NCBI GenBank assembly: GCA_949740695.1
Contig: CATJIY010000024.1
Coordinates: 1 to 7,323 of the forward strand
Reading direction: 5' to 3'
DNA from: an uncultured Eubacteriales bacterium
GTDB taxonomy: Bacteria; Bacillota; Clostridia; Oscillospirales; Butyricicoccaceae
Length of the DNA: 7,323 nt
The translations under genes were made by a program, and so were the position numbers. The notes below the pieces were generated by a model, which had not been told where the DNA came from, did not search any database, and worked only from the letters and a program-made list of their open reading frames with translations. Each line of letters opens with the position of its first letter. Within the stretch, counting starts at the first letter, position 1. Below are positions 5,909-7,323 of this stretch, piece after piece.

Positions 5909-7323
5909 TCACTTGGAAGCGTTCAGCAGCCAGTTTCGTACCTCCTGCTTCATAGCGTTCTTTTCGATAACGTCTAAAAAGCGGGCTGGTTTGGATTTTA
6001 ATTCCTTGAGAGGCGCGGGCGCGGTCCGTCCGCTGACAATCTCCATGGCCTCTAATTTTTGAAAATCATCCCCCTGGAAATCCACCTCCATGGAGGGGAG
6101 GATAGCGGGAGCAAATTTAAAGGGCGAGGCGGTGGATACAACTACCGAGGGCGTTTTATCCCCAGTAAGGGCCAGATATTGCTGCAAAGCGTCCATTGCC
6201 ACCGCAGTGTGGGTGTCGCAGAGGTAACCCCGCCCAAACCAAGTGTCGTGGATCGCGTATCCGGTACGAGTATCATCGCACCAAAAACCCAGAAAGCCTT
6301 CTTGCTCCAGTTTTTTCACCATGTCGGCCCCCGTGTCGTATTTACCGGTTTGTTTCAGCTGGTCCATCCAGGTTTGTACTTGGCAGGCGTCCCCATCGCA
6401 CAGTAAAAAAAGTAGCCGTTCCAAATTGGAGGAGATCAAAATATCCATACTGGGGGAGGCGGTCAGATGAAAGTCCCGGTTGCGGTCATAAACACCTGTG
6501 CGTAAAAATTGTGTCAGAACATTGTTTTCGTTGGAAGCGCAGATCAGCTTGTTTACAGGCAAGCCGCATTTTTTGGCCAGATAACCCGCCAGGATATTGC
6601 CAAAGTTGCCGGTGGGCACAGCGAAGTTTACCGGATCTCCTAAGGAAATGGCCTTTTGCGCCAGCAATTGGGCATAAGACCAGAAATAATAAGCGATTTG
6701 AGGGGCCAGCCGTCCCCAGTTGATGGAATTGGCGCTGGAAAGCAACACTCCCTGTTGCTCCAGCGTACGGTTGAGTTCTGGGTCAGTAAAGATCGTCTTG
6801 ACGCCGCTTTGGGTGTCGTCAAAGTTGCCACGAACAGCGAAAACTTTTACATTGTCTCCGCTTTGGGTGACCATTTGGAGCCGTTGAATTTCCGATGTGC
6901 CTCCATGGGGATAAAAGACGCAGATCTTCACCCCTGGAACACCGGCAAAGCCCTCCAGCGCCGCTTTTCCAGTATCGCCAGAGGTGGCGGTGAGGATGGC
7001 CACCGTCTTGTCTTGTCCACATTTTTTCGCTGAAGCAGGTAATAGCCGGGGAAGCATCTGTAAGGCAAAGTCTTTAAAAGCACAGGTGGGGCCATGCCAA
7101 AGCTCCAGGCTCCAGACGCCCGGCCGGACGGAAACTAGCGGAGCGATTCGGGGATCGTCAAACTGACTATTATAGGCCTGCTGAATAAAGCCGTTTAGTT
7201 CTTCTTTGGAAAAGCCGGGGAGAAAGGCGGGCAGAATTGCTCCGGCAGTTTGACGGTAGTCCAGCCCGGCCAGCTCTCCAATCTGTGAAAGCGAAAAGCT
7301 GGGCAGTTCGGCGGGGACGAAAA
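5909..7323 (-). CDS. thrC: Threonine synthase (5' end outside the window)
   Basis: The frame is open from the window edge (first full codon at 7321) to the TGA at 5911-5909, giving 470 residues. About 25-30 N-terminal residues are missing compared with the family. The ATG at 7057 is not the start, because coding sequence with family motifs continues upstream of it. The enzyme converts O-phosphohomoserine to threonine with pyridoxal phosphate. The PLP lysine is K83 of the visible part (codon 7075-7073) in LELWHGPTCAFKDFALQ. Further motifs are LTATSGDTGKAA (phosphate binding, about 110-121), SSANSINWGR (about 195-204), VPTGNFGNILAGY (235-247) and SPSMDI. This is the long bacterial/fungal type rather than the short plant/archaeal-like type. 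It leads the thrC-apgM-rimM-trmD operon, and its promoter must lie beyond the window. Confidence 0.96.
   Translation of the reverse strand, partial: FVPAELPSFSLSQIGELAGLDYRQTAGAILPAFLPGFSKEELNGFIQQAYNSQFDDPRIAPLVSVRPGVWSLELWHGPTCAFKDFALQMLPRLLPASAKKCGQDKTVAILTATSGDTGKAALEGFAGVPGVKICVFYPHGGTSEIQRLQMVTQSGDNVKVFAVRGNFDDTQSGVKTIFTDPELNRTLEQQGVLLSSANSINWGRLAPQIAYYFWSYAQLLAQKAISLGDPVNFAVPTGNFGNILAGYLAKKCGLPVNKLICASNENNVLTQFLRTGVYDRNRDFHLTASPSMDILISSNLERLLFLLCDGDACQVQTWMDQLKQTGKYDTGADMVKKLEQEGFLGFWCDDTRTGYAIHDTWFGRGYLCDTHTAVAMDALQQYLALTGDKTPSVVVSTASPFKFAPAILPSMEVDFQGDDFQKLEAMEIVSGRTAPAPLKELKSKPARFLDVIEKNAMKQEVRNWLLNASK

Noticed and set aside
6196..6723. Plus-strand open frame of 175 codons opposite thrC
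   Set aside because: It lies wholly antisense to conserved threonine synthase sequence; product has no recognisable features.
1..7323. A defence system, mobile element, CRISPR array or RNA gene
   Set aside because: All coding space is accounted for by metabolic, regulatory and translation genes; no transposase, integrase, terminal repeats, spaced direct repeats or tRNA/rRNA segments were seen.

Overview
The window looks like a bacterial chromosome segment, most likely from the Firmicutes class Clostridia (an Oscillospiraceae-like gut or anaerobe lineage). This is inferred from strong AGGAGG-type ribosome sites, moderate GC, and a threonine synthase gene beside an archaeal-type phosphoglycerate-mutase-like gene. 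That pairing is typical of anaerobes without a classical thrB. I cannot name the genus from sequence alone.

Left part, plus strand (1-3221). Two tandem paralogous sugar-acid dehydratase-like enzymes of the enolase superfamily come first. The first is cut by the window edge (1-927) and the second is complete (965-2167). They share about 83% of residues by hand alignment. A 295-base gap follows, holding a GC-rich hairpin, a palindrome and a near-consensus sigma-A promoter (TTGAAA-N17-TATAAT). After it lies a GntR/FadR-type (FCD domain) regulator (2463-3221), plausibly the local sugar-acid sensor. A strong bidirectional terminator (3286-3327) closes this side.

Right part, minus strand (7323-3390). 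A compact operon reads, in transcription order, thrC (5' end outside the window), an apgM-type enzyme that is the proposed alternative homoserine kinase, rimM and trmD. Spacings are 16 nt, 15 nt and an 11-nt overlap. The first two genes would make threonine from homoserine. The last two serve 30S ribosome maturation and m1G37 tRNA methylation. The usual rpsP and rplS partners of rimM-trmD are not next to them here.

The two groups converge on the shared terminator and have no evident functional link. I see no phage, IS element, CRISPR array, RNA gene or defence system. The points most worth a second look are: the duplicated dehydratases, with a Glu replacing the usual first Asp metal ligand and one fully diverged loop; the probable non-orthologous homoserine kinase; a Glu aligned with the catalytic Asp of TrmD; and the palindrome just upstream of the gntR promoter.
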